DNA of 64,000 nucleotides from Cornus controversa (GCA_026545225.1 CM048847.1:12994001-13058000), one strand, 5' to 3'. Shown: positions 11,601 to 22,935, counted from the stretch's first letter. Notes: generated by a model from the letters alone, not told the origin. Numbers and translations are program-made.

Positions 11601-12253
11601 TGAATTATAGTATCACATATGTATATACCATGCATGTCACATGCCTATGTCCTTCCTCACATAGCGCCCATAATGCTGCCGTCTAATTAGAAACCAACAA
11701 TTTGATGATGCATGATGTGTATGTATAATTGGTATGAATGTGGGGTATAGTTAAAAGTGTTGTAGAGTAATAGGATAATGAAAGAAACTGTAAAATGAAA
11801 ATAATAAAAAAGCCAGCTACAGCTAATAAAAAAGTCAACTACAGAGAAAGGAGAGAGAAAGTGATATTTTAATAGCAGTTGCACTTTTCTTTTTTCTAGA
11901 GAGATAAAAAGCTCACTACACTTAACCCCATTTGTTGCTTAAGTTCAATAAAAATAAATCTCTGCATTCCATTTATTATCTTTTCAAACTTACTCCTATA
12001 TATATATATATACATACATACAGAGAAGATAATCATCTTTCTTGCAAGGTTTTACTAATAAAGAAAAAAGTCATCTAATATACTAGAATACTCATCTTGG
12101 GAAGAGTCAGAGAACAACGGCTACCCATTGGTTCTCTTGGTGGATCACTGCCTGAACCGAGCATTTAGTCGACTCCATGCCTTTCTTCTTAACCACTGGA
12201 GACAGCCTTTCCTCGAAAAGAAATATAAGTCTTTCTCAACTAGCCGTCTTCCT
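11601..12253. other. AT-rich spacer without a recognisable gene
   Basis: I see no gene. A short piece near 11,838-11,870 (GAGAGAAAGTGATAT context) resembles the sequence just left of Element A at 1,605-1,640. A TATATA run sits at 11,998-12,011. The segment ends at the 8-bp TSD GTCTTCCT (12,246-12,253) of the hAT element. Confidence 0.5.
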
Positions 12254-13271
12254 TAGGAGTGCACATGGTTCGGTTCTTTACGGTTCCTGGAGGAATCGAA
12301 ATCGGAACCGTTCCCAACGGTTCTTAATTTTTGGAACCAAAATTGGAACCGTTGGGAGGTGGAACCGAACCGAACCGCGGTTCTTCTATTTGTTTTTTCA
12401 ATTAAACATTTATGAAGCTCTATACAACAAAAGGGGATGTTAGTGCCTGGATGGAGTTCTTAAAATTAATTAGAGAGATTTTGATTGAGAACTTACCCAG
12501 AACATGAAAGTATAGAAAAATCAATAGTTGAAAAGTATAAGAAGCATCTTGGTTCAGTTCTCTAAAACTTTTTTTTTTCCGGAACAATGGAAATTGAAAA
12601 CAATTTTCAGAAATAAAAAAGTATTAATTTTGTAACTTGTTTTACGAGAACAATATTCAAAAAATTGTGAACCAAATAAAATTTTGAATTATAGAGAGAG
12701 AAATTCAGTGAGTTACTAATTACTAACTGTTAGATCATGAATCAGAGAGAGGAGGAGAGAGTGGGAGATAGAGATACCAGAGAAAGTGTCGGACTGCCGG
12801 AGAATGGTGACCGTTAAGTCTGTGAGGTGAGATGATGACGTGAGGTGAATGGCTCTCCTCTGTAATTGTGCGGCGCTACGTGAAAATAGAAGTTGAAAAT
12901 GAGGCCAAACAAAGGTTAGGAACTTAGGGTTCTATAAGTGTAGTGGTATACCAGTATCTCTTAAGTATAGTTGTGTAAGTTGTAAGTTGTAATTGTGTAA
13001 GTGTGTGTGTAACAAACTAGCAGTAAGTCAGTAACTATGTAAGTAAACATATTTATTAGATTGTATATTATATAAGCATAATTATGTATTATATATAATA
13101 TATCTCACGGTTCTAGTTCCCTACGGTTTTTCTAGACCCGGAACCTGAACCGGAACTGTAATCAATGGTTCCTAAAAAATGGAACCGGAATCGAAACCAT
13201 AGCTACGGTTCGGTTCAGTTCAGATACGGTTCCCTACGATTCCGGTTCCAACGGTTCTTTGTGCACCCCTA
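12254..13271. mobile_element. Non-autonomous hAT-type DNA transposon
   Basis: The ends form short terminal inverted repeats: TAGGAGTGCACA on the left and TGTGCACCCCTA on the right. A perfect 8-bp TSD, GTCTTCCT, lies at 12,246-12,253 and 13,272-13,279. TIRs of the TAGGGGTGCAC type with 8-bp TSDs are diagnostic of hAT. Subterminal regions (12,265-12,390 and 13,105-13,260) are packed with GGTTCGGTTC/GGAACCGAACC motifs in both orientations, the usual hAT transposase-binding arrangement. The 1,018-bp body has no transposase frame. Confidence 0.93.
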
Positions 13272-14867
13272 GTCTTCCTTCCATTTTATCCATAGAGTGA
13301 TAGCTAATACGAGACCTCGAACCCTTCAATAGTGGGGAAGAGAGAATGAATTAAAGATGATAAGATTTTGTAGAGAGAGAGATGAGAGGAGCCTTTGCAT
13401 TTTGTTTGTTTGTTTATTATTTTAACCAAGTACAAACTACTTTAACCAAGTACATAAAGTCATTGCATGTGTTTCAACCAAATTTCCAACAATTAAAGCT
13501 ATATATAAATATAACCCCACCCTGGTAGTAGTTTGTTCATTCCACCCCCATTCTCTGTCTCTCACAATCTCAAGTTTAGTAGCTTCTTGAAGCCTCTGAT
13601 AGTTGTGCTCTATTTGATCATTCCACCCCCATTCTCTGTCTCTCACAACCTAGGTTGGCACATCTCTTTCTCTCTCAATAAATTTATTTAATATATTTGT
13701 ATTTTGAATGTGTATGTGTATGTATATGTATATGAGTTGTTGGAGAATATACTGTTTGAAAATTTTTGTTTAATGTATTTGTGTTTTGAATTGTATTTTT
13801 AATGTGTATGTGTATGTATATGGGTTGTTGAAGAACATACTATTTAAAAAAATTTAGTTTAATATAATTGTATTTTGAATGTGTATGAGTTGTTGGAGAA
13901 CATCCTATATCTTCTCTGTAGATAAATCAAGGAATATGGTAAAAGTATAATTTCGTGTATAATTTGGATGATTTCTCAATAGTACGTTCACTAATGGAAA
14001 AATGAATAAATCATGATAAATGTTAAATTATTGTTTATAATTTATGGTTTAACATATATATGAATATTTGACATAATCATATAAATTTTATTTATTTATT
14101 CAATATTATATTTTAATAATATTGTGCATAAATTATTTAGGTTAAATAAACTAATTGATTTAATTAAATGTTACATTTATGAAATCAATTATATGTTTGC
14201 TTATGTGACTTTTGACAGATAAAATATCATCACCATGGAATAATATGCGAATGAACCTGCCAAAAAATAATGTGTATCAAGTGAAAATTGAGAAAGTAAA
14301 TAATTGAAAACAATTTCTTATTATTGTTTGCTCATAAATTTATTAATGGCACTCACAATATTAATCATGAGATTACGGTGGTTCTATAATATTTTAGGTG
14401 AAATTAGTAGTTCTATTGACAGTACCTAGTAGGGCATGAAATGGGTTGGATATAACATGAAGATCTCTAATATGAAATCCATTTTGTCTATAATCTGAAT
14501 TTCAAAATAAATTGGATATGGATCTTTTTAAAAGATCTATATCTATATGATCATGCACGGATTATTTTTGTATGTATGCTTAAAGAGCAGATGCTTTAAC
14601 AGAAATTCGATCAAGTCAAATCTATTTAACCATATAGGATTCAAACTCTCAACTTTTTCTTTCGGGGATCGAAGAGAGATCATATCATCTAGGCAATTTG
14701 TTCATGGTGTGGTTATAGTATTTGACTCAATTTTAAATTTTGAAAAAAGAAAACAAAAATCTTGACATTAAAATATAGATTGAAACTTGATTTTACGTGT
14801 ATAAATTAATAAGCTTTGAATTCACTTCCATCATGTTCTACACTCCTATGTCTCATTTTCTACCAAA
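13272..14867. other. AT-rich spacer with short repeats
   Basis: No gene is supported. A 30-bp direct repeat (CATTCCACCCCCATTCTCTG and following) occurs at about 13,538 and 13,619. From about 13,682 to 13,915 three diverged units of about 85 bp repeat TTTAAT...TGTGTATGTGTATGTATATG...GTTGTTGGAGAA. A TATA-like TATATAAATATAAC at about 13,502 lies just before the 30-bp repeat and might be a relic promoter. A block at 14,125-14,246 is shared with the centre of the palindrome at 62,640-62,805. Confidence 0.6.
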
Positions 14868-14990
14868 TGCTTAATGGTCTAGCGGTATGTCATCTATTTC
14901 TAAATTAAAAAGAAAGAGGGTTTGAGTCTCCTCATCAAAAAGTTAATTATACTCACATAAATATTATATTCAGACTCTACTTAGCATAGA
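14868..14990 (+). mobile_element. Possible tRNA-derived SINE
   Basis: An A-box-like TGGTCTAGCGGT (14,875-14,886) and a B-box-like GGGTTTGAGTCTC (14,918-14,930) lie about 31 bp apart. That is the order and spacing of the RNA polymerase III promoter in tRNA-derived plant SINEs. The sequence between does not fold as a complete tRNA and no anticodon arm is evident. The 3' end is not defined, so the limits are approximate. Confidence 0.6.
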
Positions 14991-15029
14991 ACTTGCGTTG
15001 TTTTAAATGTGACACGCATGCATTACAAG

Positions 15030-15300
15030 TGATGAAGCAAAAATCCACCTGAACTAGTCAAATGCCAACCTATAAAAAAAAGGACAAGAGAAGTGTAATC
15101 GAAGGGGCACCGGTGAGGTGCAGGTCGACTACTCTCCGACGATCAAGTCAGATATCGGAAAGGTTTATCAAGGTTGTACATGAACTAGGGAGTATTGATT
15201 ACGTACCTTGGTATATGAATCGTCCGGTATTTATAGCAACCAAGCAAAAGGCGTGCCCTAATAAAACTCTACCTCCTCAACTTCCCTTTCTCTCTTGGAG
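15030..15300 (-). repeat. Truncated 3' LTR of Element B
   Basis: Starts TGATGAAGCAAAAATCC on the plus strand (the LTR end) and matches the right LTR up to about 15,298 (CTCTCTTGG). There it leaves LTR homology and enters the coding region just after the archaeal-type RNase H. About 70 bp of the LTR start is missing. A TTGATTACG motif occurs both inside the LTR (15,196) and at the junction (15,303), which may have guided the deletion. Confidence 0.88.
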
Positions 15301-15309
15301 TTATTGATT

Positions 15310-15885
15310 ACGAGAATTAGGGAGTTGTGCCTCAATCTTGTTGGATGGTAGCTCACCATCCTTTATGTATCTGATAATCGGATCTGTCCATTCCATTCCC
15401 TGGGTGACTTGGTTCACCTTGCATAATGTCGCTTCTGTTATACTCGGGTGGTCCATATGCTCTACAAGCACCCCCTTGGGCGGCCTCTTGTGCTGTAGCC
15501 AACCGAGCAAGAGCATCCGCGTTAGAGTTTTCATTGCGGGGGACCTGTGTGACTGAAATTTTTTGGAAGTGGGTAACTAACTCTTGTACTTTTTGCAAGT
15601 AAGATTTCATCCTTATTCCCTTTGCTTCGTATTGCGCACTGACCTGCCGGACAACTAGCTGAGAGTCGGTGTAAGCTTTTAACTGCTGTATCTTAAGAAC
15701 ACCAGCTAGTTTCAACCCTGCAATCAAGGCTCGTATTCAGCCTCATTGTTTGTTGCCTTGAACCCAAATTGCAGGGCATACTTGAATATTTCCCTTACCA
15801 GAGATCTGATCAATATCCCTGTGCCGCTTGCTTATGCGTTCGATGATCCATCCACAAATAATTACCACGTGCAATCTGGGTCTAT
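15310..15885 (-). pseudogene. Element B archaeal-type RNase H
   Basis: Reading leftward, a FVDGSSN-like start (near 15,870) is followed by a second conserved part with IAGLKLAGVLKIQQLKAYTD, SQLVVRQVSAQYEAKG and ENSNADALARLAT. These are the RNase H fold motifs with the late Asp (NADALA). It is better preserved than the copy in Element A. The frame runs into the truncated LTR at about 15,303, giving a chimeric C-terminus. Confidence 0.82.
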
Positions 15886-16383
15886 TAGGTCTTCCCTGTT
15901 CTGTTGGGCTGGGCTCTCCACCTCTTCCTACTAAAGCTGCTCTCTTTCCGGGGGTATGTAAATTCAGTTATAAAATCCCCCAGTACTTGGCCTTTGATAA
16001 CTGATCTTGGCTTGTACCGGATGTCAAATTCTCCTAGTTCCATAGACCACTTCACAAGCCATCCAAAGGTTTTGGGCTTGAAGAGGACTTGTCGGAGCGG
16101 TTGATCAGTTAGTACCACAATAGTGTGCGTATGGAAATATGGCCTAAGTTTCCTGGTAGTCATGACCAAAGCGAATGCCAGTTTCTCTATGGAGGGATAC
16201 CTTTCTTCCGCCCCCTGAAGCACCCTGCTGGTATAATAAACTAGCCTTTGCACTCTCTCTTCTTCCCGTACCAGTGTAGAACTGACTGTTGCAAGGGAGA
16301 CGGCCAAGTATAATTACAATTCCTCCCTTACACGCACGCACAATAGGAGCGGGGGCGAGCTGAGGTACTGTTTTAGCTCACTC
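15886..16383 (-). pseudogene. Element B RT-linked RNase H
   Basis: Contains VQRLVYYTSRVLQGAEERYP, SIEKLAFALVMTTRKLRPYF and VVLTDQPLRQVLF, the Ty3/gypsy RNase H signature with its Glu and Asp residues. It joins RT upstream and the second RNase H downstream, as in Element A. A frameshift separates it from the preceding segment near 16,310-16,340. Confidence 0.82.
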
Positions 16384-17362
16384 AAGGCCTGTTCACATTC
16401 TGGCATCCACCCAAAGGCCTGCTTGAGGATCCAAAAAAAAGGGAGACACCTGTCTGTAGCATGGGAGATCAGCCGGCTTAATGCTGCCACCTTTCCTGTC
16501 AGCTTTTGGACTTCTTTAACGGTTCTGGGTGATCTTGTATCCAGGATAGCTTATACCTTCCGTGGGTTGGCTTCTATCCTCTTTTTATTGACTAGATAGC
16601 CTAAGAACTTCCCGGAGGACACCCCAAAGGCACATTTACTAGGATTGAGCTTCATTTTGTACCTTCGAAGGAGACATCAAAGGCTTCCTGTAAATCAACC
16701 AAATGGCTGGCGGCCCTCTGGCTTTTAACAAGCATGTCATCAACATACACCTCCATGTTCCTGCCAATTTTCTCTTTAAACATTCTATTTACTAGCCTTT
16801 GATAGGTTGTATCGGCATTCTTCAAATCGAATGGCATTACCGTGTGGCAGTATAACCCCATTTATGTTATGAAGGACGTCTTATCCTGGTCTGATGGCCA
16901 TATTGAAATTTGATTATATCCCAAATAGGCATCCATGAAGCTGAGTTGCTCGTATCTTGCCGTTCCTTCCACTAGCATGTCAATCCGTGGAAAGGGGAAG
17001 CTATCTTTTGGACAGGCTTTGTTCAGATCAGTAAAGTTGACATGCAGGCGCCAGTTACCATTGGACTTTTTGACCAGCACCATGTTTGCCAACCAGTCCG
17101 GGTAATTGGTTTCTCATATGAAGTTGGCATTTAATAATTTATCCAGCTCCTCGGAGATTGCCATGTTTCTTTCTAGGACAAAGGTTCTCCTCTTCTGTCT
17201 GACTGGCTTGGCGATGGGGTCGATATTTAGTCGATGTACAACAATGGTTGGATCAATCCCAGGCATATCCTCGTGGGACCATGCAAACACATCTTCATTT
17301 GTTCTAAGGAATCGAACCATCTCTTCCCGAGAGGTGGGTGAGAGTGACAACCCTAAGCTCAC
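16384..17362 (-). pseudogene. Element B reverse transcriptase
   Basis: RT blocks are MVLVKKSNGNWRLHVNFTDL, LSFMDAYLGYNQI, CHTVMPFDLKNADTTYQRL and NMEVYVDDMLVKSQ. The catalytic YVDD box is intact, unlike in Element A. One in-frame TAA at about 16,862 separates the palm from the fingers and a frameshift follows VDLQEAFDV. The strand and frame continue from the protease. Confidence 0.86.
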
Positions 17363-18244
17363 CTTCTTCCCTGCACCTTGTTAATTCAAGTCAACTTCAA
17401 CTAGCTCTTCCATTGGTTCTGCATGGTGGACCTCCTCTTTCTCTTCCACTTCCAGCCCTTCAATGTTCAAGGTTTCTGATACCTTCCTCTCCCTTAGGGA
17501 GGTGGTGTAACATTCTTGGGCAGTGGCCTGATCTCCTCTTAGCTCCCCGACACCATGTTGAGTGGGGAACCGAACGAGGAGGTGATAAGTAGAGGTCACT
17601 GCTCTCATAGCATTCAATGTGGCTTTTCTCAGAATGACATTATACGTGGTCGGGCAGTCTACCATGAAAAAAGTTACCATCTTAGTGACTTACCTGGGGA
17701 TTGAACCAGTAGTGATCGGGAGGTCGATTGTGCCCAAGGGAAGGAGCTTCTCTCCGGAGAAGCCTATGAGTGGGGATTGAGTAGGCTTGAGTCTATCCCT
17801 CCCAATCTTCATTTGATCAAATGCATCTATAAAAAGGATGTTTGCGGAACTGCCGTTATCAATTAAAACCCGTCTAATTGCGAAATTGGCAACAATTAAT
17901 GTTACCACGAGGGCATCATCGTGGGGTTGCTGAATTTTCCTAGCGCCATCTTCCAAAAAAGTGATGATTTGCTCGTCTAGCCAAGGGCACTTGGTAGGTG
18001 ACTGGCTCACCTCGCTAATTTCGGAGAAATTTCTAATTTTTCTTGCATGGGCTTTTCGGGCTGCATTAGATTCTCTGCCATCCCCAACTCTTCCAGAGAT
18101 GACTCTAATTTCTCCTAGTGGAGGGTTTTTTCGAGTTGTGCCTTCATTCACATCCTGCGCATGATTCAATGCTCTTTGCCCACCACCGACCACAAATCTT
18201 CGCAATTGGCCCCTTTGAATCAAGCTCTCAATTCGTCTTTTCAA
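17363..18244 (-). pseudogene. Element B protease region
   Basis: IRRVLIDNGSSANILFIDAF carries the retropepsin active site in D-N-G-S context, and VILRKATLNAMRAVTSTYHL follows. One stop near 17,690 interrupts it. The acidic spacer with YTTSLRERKVSETLNIEGLE before RT is the same as in Element A. Compared with A this copy keeps Gln at the position of A's TAG (3,833). Confidence 0.85.
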
Positions 18245-21200
18245 GTCTACGCATTCATCAGTATCGTGGCCATGGTCGCGATGGATCCTGCAATATTTAT
18301 CGCGGGATCTTCTAGCTGGATCAGTTTTTAACTTTGGAGGCTATGACACCGCCGAGTTGTCTTGGATATGGAGGAAGATTTGACTTATCGATGCGTTCAA
18401 TGGGGTGAAACTGAATCCCCTATCACAGGGCATGGTCTTATCACTCTGTTCTTGTGACACTCGACCGTACTTGGGGTTTCGCTCCTCTTTGCTAGCTTGT
18501 CCTCCCCTTTTCCTGTCCACCTTTTTGTCACTATCGCCTTTTTCCCTCTGGGCCTCAAGGGCATCTTCGACATTCATGTACTTTTGAGCTTTCATAAGTA
18601 ATTCGGACATGCTTTTGGGGGGTGATTAGAAATTGAGTATAGGAATTTAGAGGGTAATAGGCCTCCCATGAAAGCCGTAATTGCCACCTTATCATCTAAG
18701 GCGTCCACTTGCAACATTTCTCTGTTGAATCTGTTGATAAAATTTTGTAATGATTCCCCCTTGGTTTGTCTCACATTTAGGAGATAGGTAGCGGGCTTCC
18801 TATGTCTTCGGGCAGCTATGAAATTGCCAACAAATAATTGGCTCAACTCTTTAAAAGAACGTATAGATGCGGGTTTCAAACTGTTGAACCAGGACCGGGC
18901 GGAGCCTTTTAAGGTAGTAAGAAAAGCTCTACACATGATCTCATCTGGTACCACCTGAAGGTGCATTAACGCCTTGTAGGTTTCCAAGTGATCTAGTGGG
19001 TCCTTGGTCCCATTAAAGCTTTTAACTGTGGGAATCTTGAACATGGCGGGCAGGGGACCTCATTACCCCTGCGGAGAAAGGGAGGTTGGTTTGCTTGACC
19101 AAGTCCTCTACCATAGCAGGACCCTTCCCCCTTATGGTGTGGGCCATGTTTTCTACCCTGGCTCTCAAGTTTTGTATCTCCATGTCATGATAGGTAAGAT
19201 GTCCAGAATCCCTATGGGGTTGGCTCTTTTCGGGCAGGACTAAACGACTGATATTAGCCCCACCTCTTACTTGACTCTGAGCTGCATCCTCCGTTGGGAC
19301 TTCACTATCTCGCCCAACATCGTCCCCCTCAGGATCCACAGGCCTCAAGTCATTTGGCAATGACATTGGAGCCGCAGGAGGGAGGCGTTGCAAAATTACT
19401 GCATTTTGTTGAAGCAACTGAGCCAGACTTTGATTTAAGTTTCGGACTGATAGGCGTTGAATGTTACACATTCTAGCCTCTTAACTTCTGTATTTTATTC
19501 TCTTAGTGATAGAGTATTTTGTTATTTTACTTCGTTTTAGTGTTTTCTGAATTTTCAAGGCCTTAATAATTATTTTAGTTAAAACCAAGCTTTTGGGCTT
19601 TTAAAGAAGACATCCAAGATGGGTAGATGAAGTCTACATCAAGGAGATTCATTCAACTATTTATTTCAACTCAAATCAGCCCAAGGAAGAGGTCCAAGAG
19701 AATTATAGTTGCTTAAGAAGGTTTCAGGCCTGAAGCCCAAATCTGCGCATAATACAGTCTTAATCCTGTTTTGGAAAATGGACCAGAAGTCTTATTTTTG
19801 AGCCTCAAATCGATATAATTTTTGCATAAGGTTGAACAAAATTTGATTCTGCACACTTTTGTATTTCACGAAAATTCCGTAAATCGGACTTCTAGTGGGT
19901 CAAAATTTGGGCCGAAGTCAGCAGGAAAAACCCACCTGATTAGTGCTACGGGAAACCCTAATTTATTCCTAATTGGATTAGGACTTTGATGTATTCTCTT
20001 GGGGAATAAAGTGAAGACTTGGAGGCTGAGTTGAGGGGAGGAGATTACAGAGATTGGAGAGCCAGAGAGGGCTGAGAAGAGAACAGAAATATATTTGCAG
20101 AGCCATTGGAGAATGAAGTCATACGCGTAATTCATGAAGATGATGCCTTCTTCCTCAACAGTTGAAGCTTCTTCTTCTACCATGAGCGGCTAGTTCATCT
20201 ACTAGAGTTTTGATGTAGCCCTAACAAAGCATCAATGGTTTGATTATTTTAATTATTGGGGACCTTTATATACATTCATAGATTATGTAATTCAGAGGAT
20301 TCTTGTTATAGAATTGAGCAATAAAAGTCTTGTAAATTCAATCTCAATGATTTCTTATCTTGTCTTAGATATTTAGTTATTGTTATTGAACTCAATCTCT
20401 CTTGTTTTCTGTGATTATGAGAGCGATTATTACACAATGGTAATCACTGAATATATTTTTAAGAGCTTTGATGGATTATGCCTAGAGAAGATGAACCATA
20501 CTGCACCCTAGATTAGAGTAGTTAGGTAGATGGCCCATGCCAATCGAAGATAGTCCATGGCTTAGCCTTAATCATATGTTATCTTCTTGACGGATGAAGG
20601 TGAGCTTGTAGCCACCGACACCACTTATGCATGATGTAATTTCCCTATATTTGATTCAATTGACCATTGATTGTGGAGTTAGTGGTGAAGTCAAACACCC
20701 TAGATTTCTCTCTTATTATCTTCACTATCTATTTCCTTTGATTTATTTTATTTTATCTTTTTAATTAATTAGTTTAAAAATCAGAATTCTTTTCTTATAA
20801 ATTTAATTAGAATTAATTCCGTATTCCAACTCATCAGACCATAATCCCTGAGGTACGATACCCTTTTCGATAGCCCTATTCTGCAAGGAGTTCATTCTAT
20901 TGCGAAGTGTGGAAATTTTTAATTGATATACTTTTTGAGTCACACTCACACACAAATCACGGACCTGATGCTCCAACACTGCAACATGCCCCTGGTCGTT
21001 TGGGATTTTGAGGCATGTCCCCAGAAAATCCATCTGTCCAAGAGGCTGCGTGCCTCCATGACCTGTAGGCATACTGGCCGACGGGTCTTGTGGAGGTTCA
21101 ATATCGATAGGATGATCTTGCGCGGCTGGGGGTTCATTTCCAATGGGAAGGTCCTGTGCTGGAGGACCGTGGCCAACAGGGGGGTCCTGTGTGGCTGTAG

Positions 21201-21246
21201 TTTCCAACCCAGATCGCAGGTGCATCATGCTTCGTATGTGATTCAT
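18245..21246 (-). pseudogene. Element B gag, split by a solo LTR
   Basis: Starts MNHIRSMMHLRSGLETTATQ at 21,246, a start lost in Element A, and runs to 20,960. The solo LTR interrupts it, and it resumes at 19,447 with RNLNQSLAQLLQQNAVILQR. The gag core (RSWFNSLKPASIRSFKEL, LLNVRQTKGESLQNF) lies at about 18,960-18,660. The zinc-binding-like YCRIHRDHGHDTDECVDL near 18,285-18,235 keeps C-x2-H-x4-H-x4-C. Several frameshifts and a stop make it a pseudogene. Confidence 0.85.
19448..20959 (+). mobile_element. Solo LTR of the Athila-type family inside Element B gag
   Basis: 1,512 bp, TG...CA (TGATAGGCGTTG to CACACAAATCA), flanked by a perfect 5-bp TSD CGGAC at 19,443-19,447 and 20,960-20,964. It matches the inverted LTR at 46,237-47,769 along its length. 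No internal region is present, so this is a product of LTR-LTR recombination. It is younger than Element B, whose gag reading frame it splits. Confidence 0.95.
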
Positions 21247-21271
21247 GTAGAACAGTCAAATTTTGTGACCG

Positions 21272-21291
21272 TTCCCACAGACGGCGCCAAC
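21272..21291 (-). promoter_or_regulatory. Primer binding site of Element B
   Basis: On the minus strand TTGGCGCCGTCTGTGGGAAC follows the 5' LTR with one spacer base. TGGCGCC plus the following bases is a common plant gypsy primer site. It is better preserved than in Element A. Confidence 0.8.
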
Positions 21292-21634
21292 TGATGAAGC
21301 AAAAATCCACCCGAACTGGTCAAACGCCAACCTATAAAAAAAGGACAAGAGAAGTGTAATCGAAGGGGCACCGATGAGGTGCCGGCCGACTACTCTTCGA
21401 CGATCAAGTCAGATATTGAAAATGTTTATCAAGGCTATACGAGAACTAGGGAGTATTGATTACGTACCTTGGTATATGAATCGTTCGATATTTATAGCGA
21501 CCAAGCAAAATGTGTGCCCTAATAAAACTCTACCTCCTCAAATTCCCTTTTTCTTTTGGGGTTAACCAATCTTGGTCAAAGTATTCTTATCTTCCACGTC
21601 ATATGTTTCATATTAGGAGTCAAACACCCCATCA
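21292..21634 (-). repeat. 5' LTR of Element B
   Basis: Complete 343-bp LTR, ends TG and CA in element orientation, followed on the right by the TSD ACAAG. A TATA-like sequence (inverted GATATTTATAGC) lies near 21,486. Confidence 0.95.
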
Positions 21635-21639
21635 ACAAG

Positions 21640-21742
21640 AAAAATGGAAATATTAAGTCTCACATTTATCTATGTCGAAAAGTTAATAATTTTTTACTCT
21701 GGTGTTGCACATTAATGGACATGGTGGATTTAACCTATTCTT

Positions 21743-21778
<36 letters not shown>

Positions 21779-22589
21779 TATAAAAGGCACACTCAGAAAG
21801 GAAGCTACACGTTTGTTTGTTAGTGTCAACTTTAATCTTTCCAGAATCGAATATATGATAGCTTCAATAGTAAGACAAATACCCAGCTATTATCTCAAAT
21901 TTAAGTTTGTTTCATCATATGTTCTTGTATTTTTCCCTTATTATATCTTTTCTTACAGACACATTGTACATACATAGCAATACAGTACATATTACTCCTT
22001 ATATATAAAAGTATTATATATACACGCACACATAACATTATCCAAATGTGCACTGTTTGGAAGAATCATTGAATCATACTTGTATATCATTATTCATTAT
22101 AGTATATCTTTTGTATCACTAAAATATATTTAGTGCCTTTTCTTCACTAAAATACAAATTATGCTCTGTACTTGAAATATGTTGTAACTAATGCCTTCTA
22201 AAATATACTTAATTGTTACCAAAATTAGTATTCCTGAAATATTTAACAAATTATTTCAAATTTAGTGTTCTTGACAAACTATTGATAACATGTTAAAATA
22301 TAGTAAAATACTTTTCTTGCACTACAATTGTGAGTAATAAATGAATTATTTTCATATTTTTTGAATTTTTTACTTCATATTTCCTTACAAAAATCTAAAG
22401 AATAAAAAATAAATCTTTATAAATTTGAGACAATCTTATCTAAAAAAGTGCATCAAATTGATCTAAATGAATCAAAAATAAATGAATTTGAAATAAAGCC
22501 TTTTCTTCTTAATTAAATTTTTTTTATTCAGTCAAAATTTTAGCACAATTGTTCAAAAAATCTTTTTAAGTTGATCAAGAAGTGTTGAC
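21640..22589. other. AT-rich spacer with TA/CA microsatellite
   Basis: No gene is supported. A compound (TA)n(CA)n microsatellite lies at about 21,744-21,781. The rest is very AT-rich with short homopolymers and no open frame of coding character. Confidence 0.6.
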
Positions 22590-22935
22590 ACGCTTGCTCA
22601 GACAGAGAAAGTACCAGGACCGTCAATAGTGAGAGGTATTTTCCTAGTTTCTAGCTCGTGGGTTAGGGTGTTGATAGATTTGGGAGCATCCATTCATTCA
22701 TATTGCTGTATTTGTGTGTGCCTTGGGACTGGAGGTGTCATATTTGGAGTCACCATTGTCCATTGATACACCTATTGGGAATAAAGTTACCTTGGATATA
22801 ATTTGCCAGTCTTGCAAGGTCGAGATTACGGAGTATCGACTGGTGTTCGACTTTGTGTTACTAGACATGACTAGTTTTGATATGATTATTGATATGGTGT
22901 TTGTTGTGATGTGTCACGAGACAGTTAGGATGTGA
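22590..22935 (+). pseudogene. Ty3/gypsy (Tekay-like) protease fragment
   Basis: A broken frame with VLIDLGASIHSY-like active-site residues near 22,660-22,700, then LEVSYLESPLSIDTPIGNKV, then VEITEYRLVFDFVLLDMTSF. These match the retropepsin of plant chromoviruses, where LGLEVS...PLSVDTPIG and FVVLDM..FDVILGMDWL are conserved. No RT or integrase follows, so it is an isolated remnant. Confidence 0.7.

Larger units (their letters stand above)
15030..21634 (-). mobile_element. Element B: internally deleted Tat-type Ty3/gypsy element
   Basis: Same family as Element A, in reverse orientation. Perfect TSDs, ACAAG, flank it at 15,025-15,029 and 21,635-21,639. The right LTR (5' LTR of the element) is complete at 21,292-21,634 (343 bp). 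The left one is truncated and joined directly to the end of RNase H, so integrase, the 91-bp array and the antisense gene are missing. Because both TSDs are intact, the deletion happened inside the element, during or after insertion. gag is split by a later solo LTR. Confidence 0.95.

Noticed and set aside
14875-14930. Possible tRNA gene
   Set aside because: A- and B-box-like motifs are present, but no acceptor stem, anticodon arm or complete cloverleaf; better explained as a SINE.
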